NCBI GenBank assembly: GCA_030533445.1
Contig: JARPUW010000553.1
Coordinates: 1 to 64,000 of the forward strand
Direction: 5' to 3'
Source: Cyprinodon diabolis
Taxonomy: Eukaryota; Chordata; Actinopteri; Cyprinodontiformes; Cyprinodontidae
Length of the DNA stretch: 64,000 nt
Under the pieces are notes generated by a model. That model was given only the letters and a program-made list of their open reading frames with translations. It ran no database searches and was not told where the DNA came from. Positions 21,065-35,209 of the stretch are shown here, piece by piece (the stretch's first letter is position 1; each line of letters starts with the position of its first letter). Both the position numbers and the translations under genes were made by a program.

Positions 21065-24000
21065 CTGGAGCCTTGAGCTTCTGGAACCTTGAGCTGCTGG
21101 AGCCTTGAGCTGCTGGTGCTTCTGGAACCTTGAGCTGCTGGAGCCTTGAGCTGCTGGAACCTTGAGCTGCTGGAACCTTGAGCTGCTGGAACCTTGAGCT
21201 TCTGGAACCTTTTGCTGCTGGTGCTTCTGGAACCTTGAGCTGCTGGAACCTTGAGCTGCTGGAACCTTGAGCTGCTGGTGCTTCTGGAACCTTGAGCTGC
21301 TGGAACCTTGAGCTGCTGGTGCTTCTGGAACCTTGAGCTGCTGGAACCTTGAGCTGCTGGTGCTTCTGGAACCTTGAGCTGCTGGAACCTTGAGCTGCTG
21401 GTGCTTCTGGAACCTTGAGCTGCTGGAACCTTGAGCTTCTGGAGCCTTGAGCTGCTGGAACCTTGAAGTGCTGGAGCCTTGAGCTGCTGGAACCTTGAGC
21501 TGCTGGAACCTTGAGCTGCTGGAGCTTTGAGCTGCTGGTGCTTCTGGAACCTTGAGCTTCTGGAACCTTGAGCTGCTGGAGCCTTGAGCTTCTGGAACCT
21601 TGAGCTGCTGAAGCCTTGAGCTGCTGGAACCTTCAGCTGCTGGTGCTTCTGGAACCTTGAGCTGCTGGAACCTTCAGCTGCTGGTGCTTCTGGAACCTTG
21701 AGATGCTGGTGCTTCTGGAACCTTGAGCTGCTGGAACCTTCAGCTGCTGGTGCTTCTGGAACCTTGAGCTGCTGGAACCTTGAGCTGCTGGAACCTTCAG
21801 CTGCTGGTGCTTCTGGAACCTTGAGCATCTGGAGCCTTGAGCCTCTGGAACCTTGAGCTGCTGGAGCCTTGAGCTGCTGGTGCTTCTGGAACCTTGAGCT
21901 GCTGGAACCTTGAGCTGCTGGTGCTTCTGGAACCTTGCGCTGCTGGAACCTTGAGCTGCTGGAACCTTGAGCTGCTGGTGCTTCTGGAACCTTGAGCATC
22001 TGGAGCCTTGAGCTTCTGGAACCTTGAGCTGCTGGAGCCTTGAGCTGCTGGTGCTTCTGGAACCTTGAGCTGCTGGAGCCTTGAGCTGCTGGAACCTTCA
22101 GCTGCTGGTGCTTCTGGAACCTTGAGCTGCTGGAACCTTGAGCTGCTGGAACCTTGAGTTGCTGGTGCTTCTGGAACCTTGAGCACCTGGAGCCTTGAGC
22201 CTCTGGAACCTTGAGCTGCTGGAGCCTTGAGCTGCTGGTGCTTCTGGAACCTTGAGCTGCTGGAACCTTGAGCTGCTGGATCTTCTGGAACCTTGAGCTG
22301 CTGGAACCTTGAGCTGCTGGAACCTTGAGCTGCTGGTGCTTCTGGAACCTTGAGCATCTGGAGCCTTGAGCTTCTGGAACCTTGAGCTGCTGGAGCCTTG
22401 AGCTGCTGGTGCTTCTGGAACCTTGAGCTGCTGGAACCTTGAGCTGCTGGAACCTTGAGCTGCTGGAACCTTGAACTGCTGGTGCTTCTGGAACCTTGAG
22501 CATCCGGAGCCTTGAGCTTCTGGAACCTTGAGCTGCTGGAGCCTTGAGCTGCTGGTGCTTCTGGAACCTTGAGCTGCTGGAGCCTTGAGCTGCTGGAACC
22601 TTCAGCTGCTGGTGCTTCTGGAACCTTGAGCTGCTGGAACCTTGAGCTGCTGGAACCTTGAGCTACTGGTGCTTCTGGAACCTTGAGCATCTGGAGCCTT
22701 GAGCCTCTGGAACCTTGAGCTGCTGGAGCCTTGAGCTGCTGGTGCTTCTGGAACCTTGAGCTGCTGGAACCTTGAGCTGCTGGTGCTTCTGGAACCTTGA
22801 GCTGCTGGAACCTTGAGCTGCTGGAACCTTGAGCTGCTGGTGCTTCTGGAACCTTGAGCATCTGGAGCCTTGAGCTTCTGGAACCTTGAGCTGCTGGAGC
22901 CTTGAGCTGCTGGTGCTTCTGGAACCTTGAGCTGCTAGAGCCTTGAGCTGCTGGAACCTTGAGCTGCTGGAACCTTGAGCTGCTGGAACTATGAGCTTCT
23001 GGAACCTTGAGCTGCTGGTGCTTCTGGAACCTTGAGCTGCTGGAACCTTGAGCTGCTGGAACCTTGAGCTGCTGGTGCTTCTGGAACCTTGAGCTGCTGG
23101 AACCTTCAGCTGCTGGTGCTTCTGGAACCTTGAGCTGCTGGTGCTTCTGGAACCTTGAGCTGCTGGAACCTTGAGCTGTTGGTGCTTCTGGAACCTTGAG
23201 CTTCTGGAACCTTGAGCTGCTGGAACCTTGACTTCTGGGAGCCTTGAGCTGCTGGAACCTTGAAGTGCTGGAGCCTTGAGCTGCTGGAACCTTGAGCTGC
23301 TGGAACCTTGAGCTGCTGGAGCTTTGAGCTGCTGGTGCTTCTGGAACCTTGAGCTTCTGGAACCTTGAGCTTCTGGAACCTTGAGCTGCTGGAGCCTTGA
23401 GCTTCTGGAACCTTGAGCTGCTGAAGCCTTGAGCTTCTGGAACCTTGAGCTGCTGGAGCCTTGAGCTTCTGGAACCTTGAGCTGCTGGAACCTTGAGCTG
23501 CTGGAACATTGAGCTGCTGGTGCTTCTGGAAACTTGAGCTGCTGGAACCTTGAGCAGCTGGTGCTTCTGGAACCTTGAGCTGCTGGAACCTTGAGCTGCC
23601 GGAACCTTGAGCTGCTGGTGCTTCTGGAACCTTGAGCATCTGGAGCCTTGAGCTTCTGGAACCTTAAGCTGCTGAAGCCTTGAGCTTCTGGAACCTTGAG
23701 CTGCTGGAGCCTTGAGCTTCTGGAACCTTGAGCTGCTGGAACCTTGAGCTGCTGGAACCTTGAGCTGTTGGAACCTTGAGCTGCTGGAACCTTGAGCTGC
23801 TGGTGCTTCTGGAACCTTGAGCTGCTGGAACCTTGAGCTGCTGGTGCTTCTGGAACCTTGAGCTGCTGGAACCTTGAGCTGCTCGAACCTTGAGCTGCTG
23901 GTGCTTCTGGAACCTTGAGCTGCTGGAACCTTGAGCTGCTGGAACCTTGAGCTGCTGGTGCTTCTGGAACCTTGAGCATCTGGAGCCTTGAGCTTCTGGA

Positions 24001-24879
24001 ACCTTGAGCTGCTGGAGCCTTGAGCTGCTGGTGCTTCTGGAACCTTGAGCTGCTGGAGCCTTGAGCTGCTGGAACCTTGAGCTGCTGGAACCTTGAGCTG
24101 CTGGAACCTTGAGCTTCTGGAACCTTGAGCTGCTGGTGCTTCTGGAACCTTGAGCTGCTGGAACCTTGAGCTGCTGGTGCTTCTGGAACCTTGAGCTGCT
24201 GGAACCTTGAGGTGCTGGTGCTTCTGGAACCTTGAGCTGCTGGAACCTTGAGCTGCTGGTGCTTCTGGAACCTTGAGCTGCTGGAACCTTGAGCTTTTGG
24301 AGCCTTGAGCTGCTGGAACCTTGAAGTGCTGGAGCCTTGAGCTGCTGGAACCTTGAGCTTCTGGAACCTTGAGCTGCTGGAGCCTTGAGCTGCTGGTGCT
24401 TCTGGAACCTTGAACTGCTGGAACCTTGAGCTTCTGGAACCTTGAGCTGCTGGTGCTTCTGGAACCTTGAGCTGCTGGAACCTTGAGCTGCTGGAACCTT
24501 GAGCTGCTGGTGCTTCTGGAACCTTGAGCTGCTGGAACCTTGAGCTGCTGGTGCTTCTGGAACCTTGAGCTGCTGGAACCTTGAGCTGCTGGTGCTTCTG
24601 GAACCTTGAGCTGCTGGAACCTTGAGCTGCTGGTGCTTCTGGAACCTTGAGCTTCTGGAACCTTGAGCTGCTGGAACCTTGAGCTTCTGGAGCCTTGAGC
24701 TGCTGGAACCTTGAAGTGCTGGATATTTGAGCTGCTGGAACCTTGAGCTGCTGGAACCTTGAGCTGCTGGAACCTTGAGCTGCTGGAGCTTTGAGCTGCT
24801 GGTTCTTCTGGAACCTTGAGCTTCTGGAACCTTGAGCTTCTGGAACCTTGAGCTGCTGGAGCCTTGAGATTCTGGAACC

Positions 24880-27640
24880 TTAAGCTGCTGAAGCCTTGAG
24901 CTTCTGGAACCTTGAGCTGCTGCAGCCTTGAGCTTCTGGAACCTTGAGCTGCTGGAACCTTGAGCTGCTGGAACCTTGAGCTGTTGGAACCTTGAGCTGC
25001 TGGAACCTTGAGCTGCTGGTGCTTCTGGAACCTTGAGCTGCTGGAACCTTGAGCTGCTGGTGCTTCTGGAACCTTGAGCTGCTGGAACCTTGAGCTGCTG
25101 GAACCTTAAGCTGCTGGTGCTTCTGGAACCTTGAGCTGCTGGAACCTTGAGCTGCTGGAACCTTGAGCTGCTGGTGCTTCTGGAACCTTGAGCATCTGGA
25201 GCCTTGAGCTTCTGGAACCTTGAGCTGCTGGAGCCTTGAGCTGCTGGTGCTTCTGGAACCTTGAGCTGCTGGAGCCTTGAGCTGCTGGAACCTTGAGCTG
25301 CTGGAACCTTGAGCTGCTGGAACCTTGAGCTTCTGGAACCTTTTGCTGCTGGTGCTTCTGGAACCTTGAGCTGCTGGAACCTTGAGCTGCTGGAACCTTG
25401 AGCTGCTGGTGCTTCTGGAACCTTGAGCTGCTGGAACCTTGAGCTGCTGGTGCTTCTGGAACCTTGAGCTGCTGGAACCTTGAGCTGCTGGTGCTTCTGG
25501 AACCTTGAGCTGCTGGAACCTTGAGCTGCTGGTGCTTCTGGAACCTTGAGCTGCTGGAACCTTGAGCTTCTGGAGCCTTGAGCTGCTGGAACCTTGAAGT
25601 GCTGGAGCCTTGAGCTGCTGGAACCTTGAGCTGCTGGAACCTTGAGCTGCTGGAGCTTTGAGCTGCTGGTGCTTCTGGAACCTTGAGCTTCTGGAACCTT
25701 GAGCTGCTGGAGCCTTGAGCTTCTGGAACCTTGAGCTGCTGAAGCCTTGAGCTGCTGGAACCTTCAGCTGCTGGTGCTTCTGGAACCTTGAGCTGCTGGA
25801 ACCTTCAGCTGCTGGTGCTTCTGGAACCTTGAGATGCTGGTGCTTCTGGAACCTTGAGCTGCTGGAACCTTCAGCTGCTGGTGCTTCTGGAACCTTGAGC
25901 TGCTGGAACCTTGAGCTGCTGGAACCTTCAGCTGCTGGTGCTTCTGGAACCTTGAGCATCTGGAGCCTTGAGCCTCTGGAACCTTGAGCTGCTGGAGCCT
26001 TGAGCTGCTGGTGCTTCTGGAACCTTGAGCTGCTGGAACCTTGAGCTGCTGGTGCTTCTGGAACCTTGCGCTGCTGGAACCTTGAGCTGCTGGAACCTTG
26101 AGCTGCTGGTGCTTCTGGAACCTTGAGCATCTGGAGCCTTGAGCTTCTGGAACCTTGAGCTGCTGGAGCCTTGAGCTGCTGGTGCTTCTGGAACCTTGAG
26201 CTGCTGGAGCCTTGAGCTGCTGGAACCTTCAGCTGCTGGTGCTTCTGGAACCTTGAGCTGCTGGAACCTTGAGCTGCTGGAACCTTGAGTTGCTGGTGCT
26301 TCTGGAACCTTGAGCACCTGGAGCCTTGAGCCTCTGGAACCTTGAGCTGCTGGAGCCTTGAGCTGCTGGTGCTTCTGGAACCTTGAGCTGCTGGAACCTT
26401 GAGCTGCTGGATCTTCTGGAACCTTGAGCTGCTGGAACCTTGAGCTGCTGGAACCTTGAGCTGCTGGTGCTTCTGGAACCTTGAGCATCTGGAGCCTTGA
26501 GCTTCTGGAACCTTGAGCTGCTGGAGCCTTGAGCTGCTGGTGCTTCTGGAACCTTGAGCTGCTGGAACCTTGAGCTGCTGGAACCTTGAGCTGCTGGAAC
26601 CTTGAACTGCTGGTGCTTCTGGAACCTTGAGCATCCGGAGCCTTGAGCTTCTGGAACCTTGAGCTGCTGGAGCCTTGAGCTGCTGGTGCTTCTGGAACCT
26701 TGAGCTGCTGGAGCCTTGAGCTGCTGGAACCTTCAGCTGCTGGTGCTTCTGGAACCTTGAGCTGCTGGAACCTTGAGCTGCTGGAACCTTGAGCTACTGG
26801 TGCTTCTGGAACCTTGAGCATCTGGAGCCTTGAGCCTCTGGAACCTTGAGCTGCTGGAGCCTTGAGCTGCTGGTGCTTCTGGAACCTTGAGCTGCTGGAA
26901 CCTTGAGCTGCTGGTGCTTCTGGAACCTTGAGCTGCTGGAACCTTGAGCTGCTGGAACCTTGAGCTGCTGGTGCTTCTGGAACCTTGAGCATCTGGAGCC
27001 TTGAGCTTCTGGAACCTTGAGCTGCTGGAGCCTTGAGCTGCTGGTGCTTCTGGAACCTTGAGCTGCTAGAGCCTTGAGCTGCTGGAACCTTGAGCTGCTG
27101 GAACCTTGAGCTGCTGGAACTATGAGCTTCTGGAACCTTGAGCTGCTGGTGCTTCTGGAACCTTGAGCTGCTGGAACCTTGAGCTGCTGGAACCTTCAGC
27201 TGCTGGTGCTTCTGGAACCTTGAGCTGCTGGAACCTTCAGCTGCTGGTGCTTCTGGAACCTTGAGCTGCTGGTGCTTCTGGAACCTTGAGCTGCTGGAAC
27301 CTTGAGCTGTTGGTGCTTCTGGAACCTTGAGCTTCTGGAACCTTGACTTCTGGGAGCCTTGAGCTGCTGGAACCTTGAAGTGCTGGAGCCTTGAGCTGCT
27401 GGAACCTTGAGCTGCTGGAACCTTGAGCTGCTGGAACCTTGAGCTGCTGGAGCTTTGAGCTGCTGGTGCTTCTGGAACCTTGAGCTTCTGGAACCTTGAG
27501 CTTCTGGAACCTTGAGCTGCTGGAGCCTTGAGCTTCTGGAACCTTGAGCTGCTGAAGCCTTGAGCTTCTGGAACCTTGAGCTGCTGGAGCCTTGAGCTTC
27601 TGGAACCTTGAGCTGCTGGAACCTTGAGCTGCTGGAACAT
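24880..27640. repeat. Higher-order block, copy 2
   Basis: Offset 9156 bp from copy 1. Same 584- and 570-codon minus frames at equal relative positions. Near-identity over about 2.76 kb made of 9- and 16-bp modules implies segmental duplication, not independent expansion. Confidence 0.8.
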
Positions 27641-30600
27641 TGAGCTGCTGGTGCTTCTGGAAACTTGAGCTGCTGGAACCTTGAGCAGCTGGTGCTTCTG
27701 GAACCTTGAGCTGCTGGAACCTTGAGCTGCCGGAACCTTGAGCTGCTGGTGCTTCTGGAACCTTGAGCTGCTGGAACCTTGAGCTGCTGGAACCTTGAGC
27801 TACTGGAACCTTGAACTGCTGGTGCTTCTGGAACCTTGAGCTTCTGGTGCTTCTGGAACCTTGAGCTGCTGGAACCTTGAGCTTCTGGAACCTTGAGCTG
27901 CTGGAGCCTTGAGCTGCTGGTGCTTCTGGAACCTTGAGCTGCTGGAGCCTTGAGCTGCTGGAACCTTCAGCTGCTGGTGCTTCTGGAACCTTGAGCTGCT
28001 GGAACCTTGAGCTGCTGGAACCTTGAGTTGCTGGTGCTTCTGGAACCTTGAGCATCTGGAGCCTTGAGCCTCTGGAACCTTGAGCTGCTGGAGCCTTGAG
28101 CTGCTGGTGCTTCTGGAACCTTGAGCTGCTGGAACCTTGAGCTGCTGGTGCTTCTGGAACCTTGAGCTGCTGGAACCTTGAGCTGCTGGAACCTTGAGCT
28201 GCTGGTGCTTCTGGAACCTTGAGCATCTGGAGCCTTGAGCTTCTGGAACCTTGAGCTGCTGGAGCCTTGAGCTGCTGGTGCTTCTGGAACCTTGAGCTGC
28301 TGGAACCTTGAGCTGCTGGAACCTTGAGCTGCTGGTGCTTCTGGAACCTTGAGCTGCTGGAACCTTGAGCTGCTGGAACCTTGAGCTGCTGGAACCTTGA
28401 GCTGCTGGTGCTTCTGGAACCTTGAGTATCTGGAGCCTTGAGCTTCTGGAACCTTGAGCTGCTGGAGCCTTGAGCTGCTGGTGCTTCTGGAACCTTGAGC
28501 TGCTGGAACCTTGAGCTGCTGGTGCTTCTGGAACCTTGAGCATCTGGAGCCTTGAGCCTCTGGAACCTTGAGCTGCTGGAACCTTGAGCTGCTGGTGCTT
28601 CTGGAACCTTGAGCTGCTGGAACCTTGAGCTGCTGGTGCTTCTGGAACCTTGAGCTGCTGGAACCTTGAGCTGCTGGTGCTTCTGGAACCTTGAGCATCT
28701 GGAGCCTTGAGCTTCTGGAACCTTGAGCTGCTGGAGCCTTGAGCTGCTGGTGCTTCTGGAACCTTGAGCTGCTGGAGCCTTGAGCGGCTGGAACCTTGAG
28801 CTGCTGGAACCTTGAGCTTCTGGAACCTTGAGCTGCTGGTGCTTCTGGAACCTTGAGCTGCTGGAACCTTGAGCTGCTGGAACCTTGAGCTGCTGGTGCT
28901 TCTGGAACCTTGAGCTTCTGGAGCCTTGAGCTGCTGGAACCTTGAAGTGCTGGATATTTGAGCTGCTGGAACCTTGAGCTGCTGGAACCTTGAGCTGCTG
29001 GAACCTTGAGCTGCTGGAGCTTTGAGCTGCTGGTTCTTCTGGAACCTTGAGCTTCTGGAACCTTGAGCTTCTGGAACCTTGAGCTGCTGGAGCCTTGAGA
29101 TTCTGGAACCTTAAGCTGCTGAAGCCTTGAGCTTCTGGAACCTTGAGATGCTGGAGCCTTGAGCTTCTGGAACCTTGAGCTGCTGGAACCTTGAGCTGCT
29201 GGAACCTTGAGCTGTTGGAACCTTGAGCTGCTGGAACCTTGAGCTGCTGGTGCTTCTGGAACCTTGAGCTGCTGGAACCTTGAGCTGCTGGAACCTTGAG
29301 CTGCTGGAACCTTGAGCTGCTGGTGCTTCTGGAACCTTGAGCTGCTGGAACCTTGAGCTGCTGGTGCTTCTGGAACCTTGAGCTGCTGGAACCTTGAGCT
29401 GCTGGTGCTTCTGGAACCTTGAGCTGCTGGAACCTTGAGCTGCTGGTGCTTCTGGAACCTTGAGCTGCTGGAACCTTGAGCTGCTGGAACCTTGAGCTTC
29501 TGGAGCCTTGAGCTGCTGGAACCTTGAAGTGCTGGATATTTGAGCTGCTGGAACCTTGAGCTGCTGGAACCTTGAGCTGCTGGAACCTTGAGCTGCTGGA
29601 GCTTTGAGCTGCTGGTTCTTCTGGAACCTTGAGCTTCTGGAACCTTGAGCTTCTGGAACCTTGAGCTGCTGGAGCCTTGAGATTCTGGAACCTTAAGCTG
29701 CTGAAGCCTTGAGCTTCTGGAACCTTGAGCTGCTGCAGCCTTGAGCTTCTGGAACCTTGAGCTGCTGGAACCTTGAGCTGCTGGAACCTTGAGCTGCTGG
29801 GTCTTCTGGAACCTTGAGCTGCTGGAACCTTGAGCTGCTGGAACCTTGAGCTGCTGGAACCTTGAGCTGCTGGTGCTTCTGGAACCTTGAGCTGCTGGAA
29901 CCTTGAGCTGCTGGTGCTTCTGGAACCTTGAGCTGCTGGAACCTTGAGCTGCTGGTGCTTCTGGAACCTTGAGCTGCTGGAACCTTGAGCTGCTGGTGCT
30001 TCTGGAACCTTGAGCATCTGGAGCCTTGAGCTTCTGGAACCTTGAGCTGCTGGAGCCTTGAGCTGCTGGTGCTTCTGGAACCTTGAGCTGCTGGAACATT
30101 GAGCTGCTGGTGCTTCTGAAACCTTGAGCTGCTGGAACCTTGAGCTGCTGGAACCTTGAGCTGCTGGAACCTTGAGCTGCTGGTGCTTCTGGAACCTTGA
30201 GCATCTGGAGCCTTGAGCTTCTGGAACCTTGAGCTGCTGGAGCCTTGAGCTGCTGGTGCTTCTGGAACCTTGAGCTGCTGGAGCCTTGAGCTGCTGGAAC
30301 CTTGAGCTGCTGGAACCTTGAGCTGCTGGAACCTTGAGCTTCTGGAACCTTTTGCTGCTGGTGCTTCTGGAACCTTGAGCTGCTGGAACCTTGAGCTGCT
30401 GGAACCTTGAGCTGCTGGTGCTTCTGGAACCTTGAGCTGCTGGAACCTTGAGCTGCTGGTGCTTCTGGAACCTTGAGCTGCTGGAACCTTGAGCTGCTGG
30501 TGCTTCTGGAACCTTGAGCTGCTGGAACCTTGAGCTTCTGGAGCCTTGAGCTGCTGGAACCTTGAAGTGCTGGAGCCTTGAGCTGCTGGAACCTTGAGCT

Positions 30601-33600
30601 GCTGGAACCTTGAGCTGCTGGAGCTTTGAGCTGCTGGTGCTTCTGGAACCTTGAGCTTCTGGAACCTTGAGCTGCTGGAGCCTTGAGCTTCTGGAACCTT
30701 GAGCTGCTGAAGCCTTGAGCTGCTGGAACCTTCAGCTGCTGGTGCTTCTGGAACCTTGAGCTGCTGGAACCTTCAGCTGCTGGTGCTTCTGGAACCTTGA
30801 GATGCTGGTGCTTCTGGAACCTTGAGCTGCTGGAACCTTCAGCTGCTGGTGCTTCTGGAACCTTGAGCTGCTGGAACCTTGAGCTGCTGGAACCTTCAGC
30901 TGCTGGTGCTTCTGGAACCTTGAGCATCTGGAGCCTTGAGCCTCTGGAACCTTGAGCTGCTGGAGCCTTGAGCTGCTGGTGCTTCTGGAACCTTGAGCTG
31001 CTGGAACCTTGAGCTGCTGGTGCTTCTGGAACCTTGCGCTGCTGGAACCTTGAGCTGCTGGAACCTTGAGCTGCTGGTGCTTCTGGAACCTTGAGCATCT
31101 GGAGCCTTGAGCTTCTGGAACCTTGAGCTGCTGGAGCCTTGAGCTGCTGGTGCTTCTGGAACCTTGAGCTGCTGGAGCCTTGAGCTGCTGGAACCTTCAG
31201 CTGCTGGTGCTTCTGGAACCTTGAGCTGCTGGAACCTTGAGCTGCTGGAACCTTGAGTTGCTGGTGCTTCTGGAACCTTGAGCACCTGGAGCCTTGAGCC
31301 TCTGGAACCTTGAGCTGCTGGAGCCTTGAGCTGCTGGTGCTTCTGGAACCTTGAGCTGCTGGAACCTTGAGCTGCTGGATCTTCTGGAACCTTGAGCTGC
31401 TGGAACCTTGAGCTGCTGGAACCTTGAGCTGCTGGTGCTTCTGGAACCTTGAGCATCTGGAGCCTTGAGCTTCTGGAACCTTGAGCTGCTGGAGCCTTGA
31501 GCTGCTGGTGCTTCTGGAACCTTGAGCTGCTGGAACCTTGAGCTGCTGGAACCTTGAGCTGCTGGAACCTTGAACTGCTGGTGCTTCTGGAACCTTGAGC
31601 ATCCGGAGCCTTGAGCTTCTGGAACCTTGAGCTGCTGGAGCCTTGAGCTGCTGGTGCTTCTGGAACCTTGAGCTGCTGGAGCCTTGAGCTGCTGGAACCT
31701 TCAGCTGCTGGTGCTTCTGGAACCTTGAGCTGCTGGAACCTTGAGCTACTGGTGCTTCTGGAACCTTGAGCATCTGGAGCCTTGAGCCTCTGGAACCTTG
31801 AGCTGCTGGAGCCTTGAGCTGCTGGTGCTTCTGGAACCTTGAGCTGCTGGAACCTTGAGCTGCTGGTGCTTCTGGAACCTTGAGCTGCTGGAACCTTGAG
31901 CTGCTGGAACCTTGAGCTGCTGGTGCTTCTGGAACCTTGAGCATCTGGAGCCTTGAGCTTCTGGAACCTTGAGCTGCTGGAGCCTTGAGCTGCTGGTGCT
32001 TCTGGAACCTTGAGCTGCTAGAGCCTTGAGCTGCTGGAACCTTGAGCTGCTGGAACCTTGAGCTGCTGGAACTATGAGCTTCTGGAACCTTGAGCTGCTG
32101 GTGCTTCTGGAACCTTGAGCTGCTGGAACCTTGAGCTGCTGGAACCTTGAGCTGCTGGTGCTTCTGGAACCTTGAGCTGCTGGAACCTTCAGCTGCTGGT
32201 GCTTCTGGAACCTTGAGCTGCTGGTGCTTCTGGAACCTTGAGCTGCTGGAACCTTGAGCTGTTGGTGCTTCTGGAACCTTGAGCTTCTGGAACCTTGAGC
32301 TGCTGGAACCTTGACTTCTGGGAGCCTTGAGCTGCTGGAACCTTGAAGTGCTGGAGCCTTGAGCTGCTGGAACCTTGAGCTGCTGGAACCTTGAGCTGCT
32401 GGAGCTTTGAGCTGCTGGTGCTTCTGGAACCTTGAGCTTCTGGAACCTTGAGCTTCTGGAACCTTGAGCTGCTGGAGCCTTGAGCTTCTGGAACCTTGAG
32501 CTGCTGAAGCCTTGAGCTTCTGGAACCTTGAGCTGCTGGAGCCTTGAGCTTCTGGAACCTTGAGCTGCTGGAACCTTGAGCTGCTGGAACATTGAGCTGC
32601 TGGTGCTTCTGGAAACTTGAGCTGCTGGAACCTTGAGCAGCTGGTGCTTCTGGAACCTTGAGCTGCTGGAACCTTGAGCTGCCGGAACCTTGAGCTGCTG
32701 GTGCTTCTGGAACCTTGAGCTGCTGGAACCTTGAGCTGCTGGAACCTTGAGCTACTGGAACCTTGAACTGCTGGTGCTTCTGGAACCTTGAGCTTCTGGT
32801 GCTTCTGGAACCTTGAGCTGCTGGAACCTTGAGCTTCTGGAACCTTGAGCTGCTGGAGCCTTGAGCTGCTGGTGCTTCTGGAACCTTGAGCTGCTGGAGC
32901 CTTGAGCTGCTGGAACCTTCAGCTGCTGGTGCTTCTGGAACCTTGAGCTGCTGGAACCTTGAGCTGCTGGAACCTTGAGTTGCTGGTGCTTCTGGAACCT
33001 TGAGCATCTGGAGCCTTGAGCCTCTGGAACCTTGAGCTGCTGGAGCCTTGAGCTGCTGGTGCTTCTGGAACCTTGAGCTGCTGGAACCTTGAGCTGCTGG
33101 TGCTTCTGGAACCTTGAGCTGCTGGAACCTTGAGCTGCTGGAACCTTGAGCTGCTGGTGCTTCTGGAACCTTGAGCATCTGGAGCCTTGAGCTTCTGGAA
33201 CCTTGAGCTGCTGGAGCCTTGAGCTGCTGGTGCTTCTGGAACCTTGAGCTGCTGGAACCTTGAGCTGCTGGAACCTTGAGCTGCTGGTGCTTCTGGAACC
33301 TTGAGCTGCTGGAACCTTGAGCTGCTGGAACCTTGAGCTGCTGGAACCTTGAGCTGCTGGTGCTTCTGGAACCTTGAGTATCTGGAGCCTTGAGCTTCTG
33401 GAACCTTGAGCTGCTGGAGCCTTGAGCTGCTGGTGCTTCTGGAACCTTGAGCTGCTGGAACCTTGAGCTGCTGGAACCTTGAGCTGCTGGTGCTTCTGGA
33501 ACCTTGAGCATCTGGAGCCTTGAGCCTCTGGAACCTTGAGCTGCTGGAACCTTGAGCTGCTGGTGCTTCTGGAACCTTGAGCTGCTGGAACCTTGAGCTG

Positions 33601-35209
33601 CTGGTGCTTCTGGAACCTTGAGCTGCTGGAACCTTGAGCTGCTGGTGCTTCTGGAACCTTGAGCATCTGGAGCCTTGAGCTTCTGGAACCTTGAGCTGCT
33701 GGAGCCTTGAGCTGCTGGTGCTTCTGGAACCTTGAGCTGCTGGAGCCTTGAGCGGCTGGAACCTTGAGCTGCTGGAACCTTGAGCTTCTGGAACCTTGAG
33801 CTGCTGGTGCTTCTGGAACCTTGAGCTGCTGGAACCTTGAGCTGCTGGAACCTTGAGCTGCTGGTGCTTCTGGAACCTTGAGCTTCTGGAGCCTTGAGCT
33901 GCTGGAACCTTGAAGTGCTGGATATTTGAGCTGCTGGAACCTTGAGCTGCTGGAACCTTGAGCTGCTGGAACCTTGAGCTGCTGGAGCTTTGAGCTGCTG
34001 GTTCTTCTGGAACCTTGAGCTTCTGGAACCTTGAGCTTCTGGAACCTTGAGCTGCTGGAGCCTTGAGATTCTGGAACCTTAAGCTGCTGAAGCCTTGAGC
34101 TTCTGGAACCTTGAGCTGCTGGAGCCTTGAGCTTCTGGAACCTTGAGCTGCTGGAACCTTGAGCTGCTGGAACCTTGAGCTGTTGGAACCTTGAGCTGCT
34201 GGAACCTTGAGCTGCTGGTGCTTCTGGAACCTTGAGCTGCTGGAACCTTGAGCTGCTGGAACCTTGAGCTGCTGGAACCTTGAGCTGCTGGTGCTTCTGG
34301 AACCTTGAGCTGCTGGAACCTTGAGCTGCTGGTGCTTCTGGAACCTTGAGCTGCTGGAACCTTGAGCTGCTGGTGCTTCTGGAACCTTGAGCTGCTGGAA
34401 CCTTGAGCTGCTGGTGCTTCTGGAACCTTGAGCTGCTGGAACCTTGAGCTGCTGGAACCTTGAGCTTCTGGAGCCTTGAGCTGCTGGAACCTTGAAGTGC
34501 TGGATATTTGAGCTGCTGGAACCTTGAGCTGCTGGAACCTTGAGCTGCTGGAACCTTGAGCTGCTGGAGCTTTGAGCTGCTGGTTCTTCTGGAACTTGAG
34601 CTTCTGGAACCTTGAGCTTCTGGAACCTTGAGCTGCTGGAGCCTTGAGATTCTGGAACCTTAAGCTGCTGAAGCCTTGAGCTTCTGGAACCTTGAGCTGC
34701 TGCAGCCTTGAGCTTCTGGAACCTTGAGCTGCTGGAACCTTGAGCTGCTGGAACCTTGAGCTGCTGGTGCTTCTGGAACCTTGAGCTGCTGGAACCTTGA
34801 GCTGCTGGAACCTTGAGCTGCTGGAACCTTGAGCTGCTGGTGCTTCTGGAACCTTGAGCTGCTGGAACCTTGAGCTGCTGGTGCTTCTGGAACCTTGAGC
34901 TGCTGGAACCTTGAGCTGCTGGTGCTTCTGGAACCTTGAGCTGCTGGAACCTTGAGCTGCTGGTGCTTCTGGAACCTTGAGCTTCTGGAACCTTGAGCTG
35001 CTGGAACCTTGAGCTTCTGGAGCCTTGAGCTGCTGGAACCTTGAAGTGCTGGATATTTGAGCTGCTGGAACCTTGAGCTGCTGGAACCTTGAGCTGCTGG
35101 AACCTTGAGCTGCTGGAGCTTTGAGCTGCTGGTTCTTCTGGAACCTTGAGCTTCTGGAACCTTGAGCTTCTGGAACCTTGAGCTGCTGGAGCCTTGAGAT
35201 TCTGGAACC